This document shows positions 62,815 to 64,000 of a stretch of 64,000 nucleotides of DNA, piece by piece; the first letter of the stretch is position 1; every line of letters begins with the position of its first letter. The notes beneath the pieces are model-generated. The model was not told the origin of the DNA and searched no databases. It worked only from the letters and a program-made list of their open reading frames with translations. The DNA is from Rhizobium altiplani (GTDB lineage Bacteria > Pseudomonadota > Alphaproteobacteria > Rhizobiales > Rhizobiaceae), in the NCBI RefSeq assembly GCF_001542405.1, contig NZ_LNCD01000033.1:1-64000 (forward strand), read 5' to 3'. Made by a program: the position numbers and the translations under genes.

Positions 62815-63799
62815 GGCCGTAACCAGACGACGTGCCATAGGAATTCTCGCAGCCGCAGCCGGACTTCCGCTGCTTTACTCCAGCTTTCCCGCGAAAGCCA
62901 ATGCGCCGGTCGTCGTCTGGACCGGTCAAGCACTCGGAGCACGGGCCAAGCTGGTCCTTCATCACGGCAATATGGCGAAGGCTCGGCGGTTAATAGATGA
63001 GATCGTTCTTGAAGTTGCTCGGCTAGAAGGAATCTTCAGTCTCTATCGGGACGATTCGATCCTCGCGGAACTCAATCGGGTAGGTGGGGTTGCCGTGTCT
63101 TCGCCAGAGATGGTCTCCTTGCTCGACCAGTGTCTGCGGGTCTGGAAAAGGACCGGCGGGTTGTTCGATCCTACCGTGCAGCCGGTATGGGAGGTGTATC
63201 GCGATCACTTTGCATCGGGGCATGGAGATGAATTCGGGCCCAGCCAGACCAAGCTGGACAGGGCTCTCGGCAAGGTCGGCTTCGAAGCCGTAAGGTATGG
63301 CCCGGACCGCATCGCCTTCGCCGAGCGGGGAATGGCGATGACCCTGAATGGCGTTGCCCAGGGGTTCATTACCGATCGAGTAGCCTATATGTTACGGAAC
63401 GAAGGCTTCGACAGTTGTCTTGTGAACATGGGTGAGGAACGGGCGGTCGGCGCACAATCGGATGGAACGCCATGGCATGTCGGGTTGGCCACAACCGAAG
63501 ACAGCCTGGATCCCGATGCGGTGCTGTCCATCGTAAATCGGGCGGTCGCCACGTCCAGCCCGACTGGCTTCGTCTTCGACGAAGACGGCAAGTTCGGGCA
63601 CATCCTCCACCCGAAAACGGGTAGCGCGCCGATGGCCTATCGGAGAGTAACCGTTATCGCTGATGACGCGACCACGGCAGATGCGTTGTCGACAGCATTT
63701 AACCTCATGGACGTTAATTCAATAAGGTCCGTATTGGAGGACTGGCCCGGAGCCTCTGCCGACCTGGTCGAACGAACTGGCGCCAGACACCGGATCTAG
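62807..63799 (+). CDS. nosX: NosX, FAD:protein FMN transferase (ApbE family)
   Basis: A 330-residue periplasmic protein from ATG 62807. The Tat-type signal reads VTRRRAIGILAAAAGLPLLYS. ApbE motifs include GALGARAKL-like start region (GQALGARAKLVLHH), EGIFSLYRDDSILAELNRVG, GLFDPTVQPVW, ALNG-like MTLNGVAQGFITDRVA and CLVNMGEERAVG. NosX flavinylates NosR at its SGAT motif. It is the last gene of the operon. Confidence 0.94.
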   Translation: MVRAVTRRRAIGILAAAAGLPLLYSSFPAKANAPVVVWTGQALGARAKLVLHHGNMAKARRLIDEIVLEVARLEGIFSLYRDDSILAELNRVGGVAVSSPEMVSLLDQCLRVWKRTGGLFDPTVQPVWEVYRDHFASGHGDEFGPSQTKLDRALGKVGFEAVRYGPDRIAFAERGMAMTLNGVAQGFITDRVAYMLRNEGFDSCLVNMGEERAVGAQSDGTPWHVGLATTEDSLDPDAVLSIVNRAVATSSPTGFVFDEDGKFGHILHPKTGSAPMAYRRVTVIADDATTADALSTAFNLMDVNSIRSVLEDWPGASADLVERTGARHRI

Positions 63800-63958
63800 G
63801 CGCTAGATTCATGGCGTGTCGCCGTTCTTCCAGCCCTGGCATTGGTCAAACCTGGTCGAGTAGCCTGAGAACGTCGCCGAACGTCATGTGGGACAACCGT
63901 TTGCTGCAGGAGAATGTCCTTCAAGGCGCAGCGAGATTTAGGTCACGATCCGCGACAG

Positions 63959-64000
63959 CTAGGATTTGGCGGAAAGCGCGCTCAATTCTTCGAGATCGAG
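63959..64000 (-). CDS. Possible 3' end of a minus-strand gene
   Basis: The last 42 bases read on the minus strand give LDLEELSALSAKS and a TAG stop at 63959-63961. The acidic helix-like composition fits a real C-terminus, but the fragment is too short to identify. Bases 63800-63958 between nosX and this stop hold nothing recognised. Confidence 0.3.
   Translation of the reverse strand, partial: LDLEELSALSAKS

Noticed and set aside
63840..63960. Possible second FNR-type box after nosX
   Set aside because: TTGGTCAAACC and similar sequences lack the TTGA-N6-TCAA layout.

Overview
The window looks like part of a large secondary replicon (chromid or megaplasmid) of an alphaproteobacterium of the Rhizobiaceae, most likely the Sinorhizobium/Ensifer group. 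This is an inference. It rests on the eukaryotic-type glutamine synthetase glnII with a divergent DUF2735 gene, panCB, a Nudix-type regulator next to nadABC, a complete nosRZDFYLX operon and several surface polysaccharide blocks lying together, all with high-GC codon use. No rRNA, tRNA, CRISPR array, insertion sequence or phage gene was recognised.

Region 1 (1-1261) holds the end of kduI, a cupin gene and kduD, a hexuronate/pectin catabolism operon. Region 2 (1501-13148) is an accessory block built around an isolated flagellar hook pair (flgE-flgK), a six-repeat DUF1217 flagellar-type protein with a small co-transcribed gene, a DUF6502-DUF5666 pair, a protein with repeated EF-hands, and two closely related TetR regulators. 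Five copies of one 24-bp dyad (consensus TTACRGWAC-N6-GTWCYGTAA) lie in intergenic regions beside these genes, so the block may be one small regulon.

Region 3 (13260-24826) is an exopolysaccharide locus: GT4, WecG-type, DUF6492 and GT2 proteins, a Wzy-like polymerase, a Wzz/GumC-type co-polymerase without a kinase domain, a GH10 glycanase, a Wzx-like flippase and a tandem alpha/beta hydrolase with altered nucleophile sites. Region 4 (25070-29105) contains unrelated single genes: SPW membrane protein, ChaA antiporter, SRPBCC protein, class III cyclase and GFA protein. Region 5 (29253-34905, minus strand) is a second polysaccharide operon. Its 4,6-dehydratase, reductase and initiating sugar transferase resemble the WreV-WreQ-WreU set that makes and transfers QuiNAc-1-phosphate, followed by a Wzy-like protein and a GT25.

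Region 6 (35424-43777) has a DeoR regulator, a YbaK deacylase, a Tim44-like protein, a J-domain protein, panC-panB, a flavoprotein, DUF2735 and glnII with a well-spaced sigma-54 promoter. Region 7 (44011-48986) is the most interesting: a SARP/BTAD-type regulator with TPRs, a 43-residue peptide gene, YcaO, TfuA, an 89-residue protein and a convergent XRE regulator. YcaO with TfuA is the pair known for peptide backbone thioamidation, so this may be an undescribed peptide-modification system. Region 8 (49305-53687) is the NAD de novo pathway nadABC with a NadQ-like regulator and two matching operator-like dyads. Region 9 (53997-63799) is the nitrous oxide reductase operon nosRZDFYLX, divergent from a ferritin-like gene across a perfect FNR/NnrR-type box.
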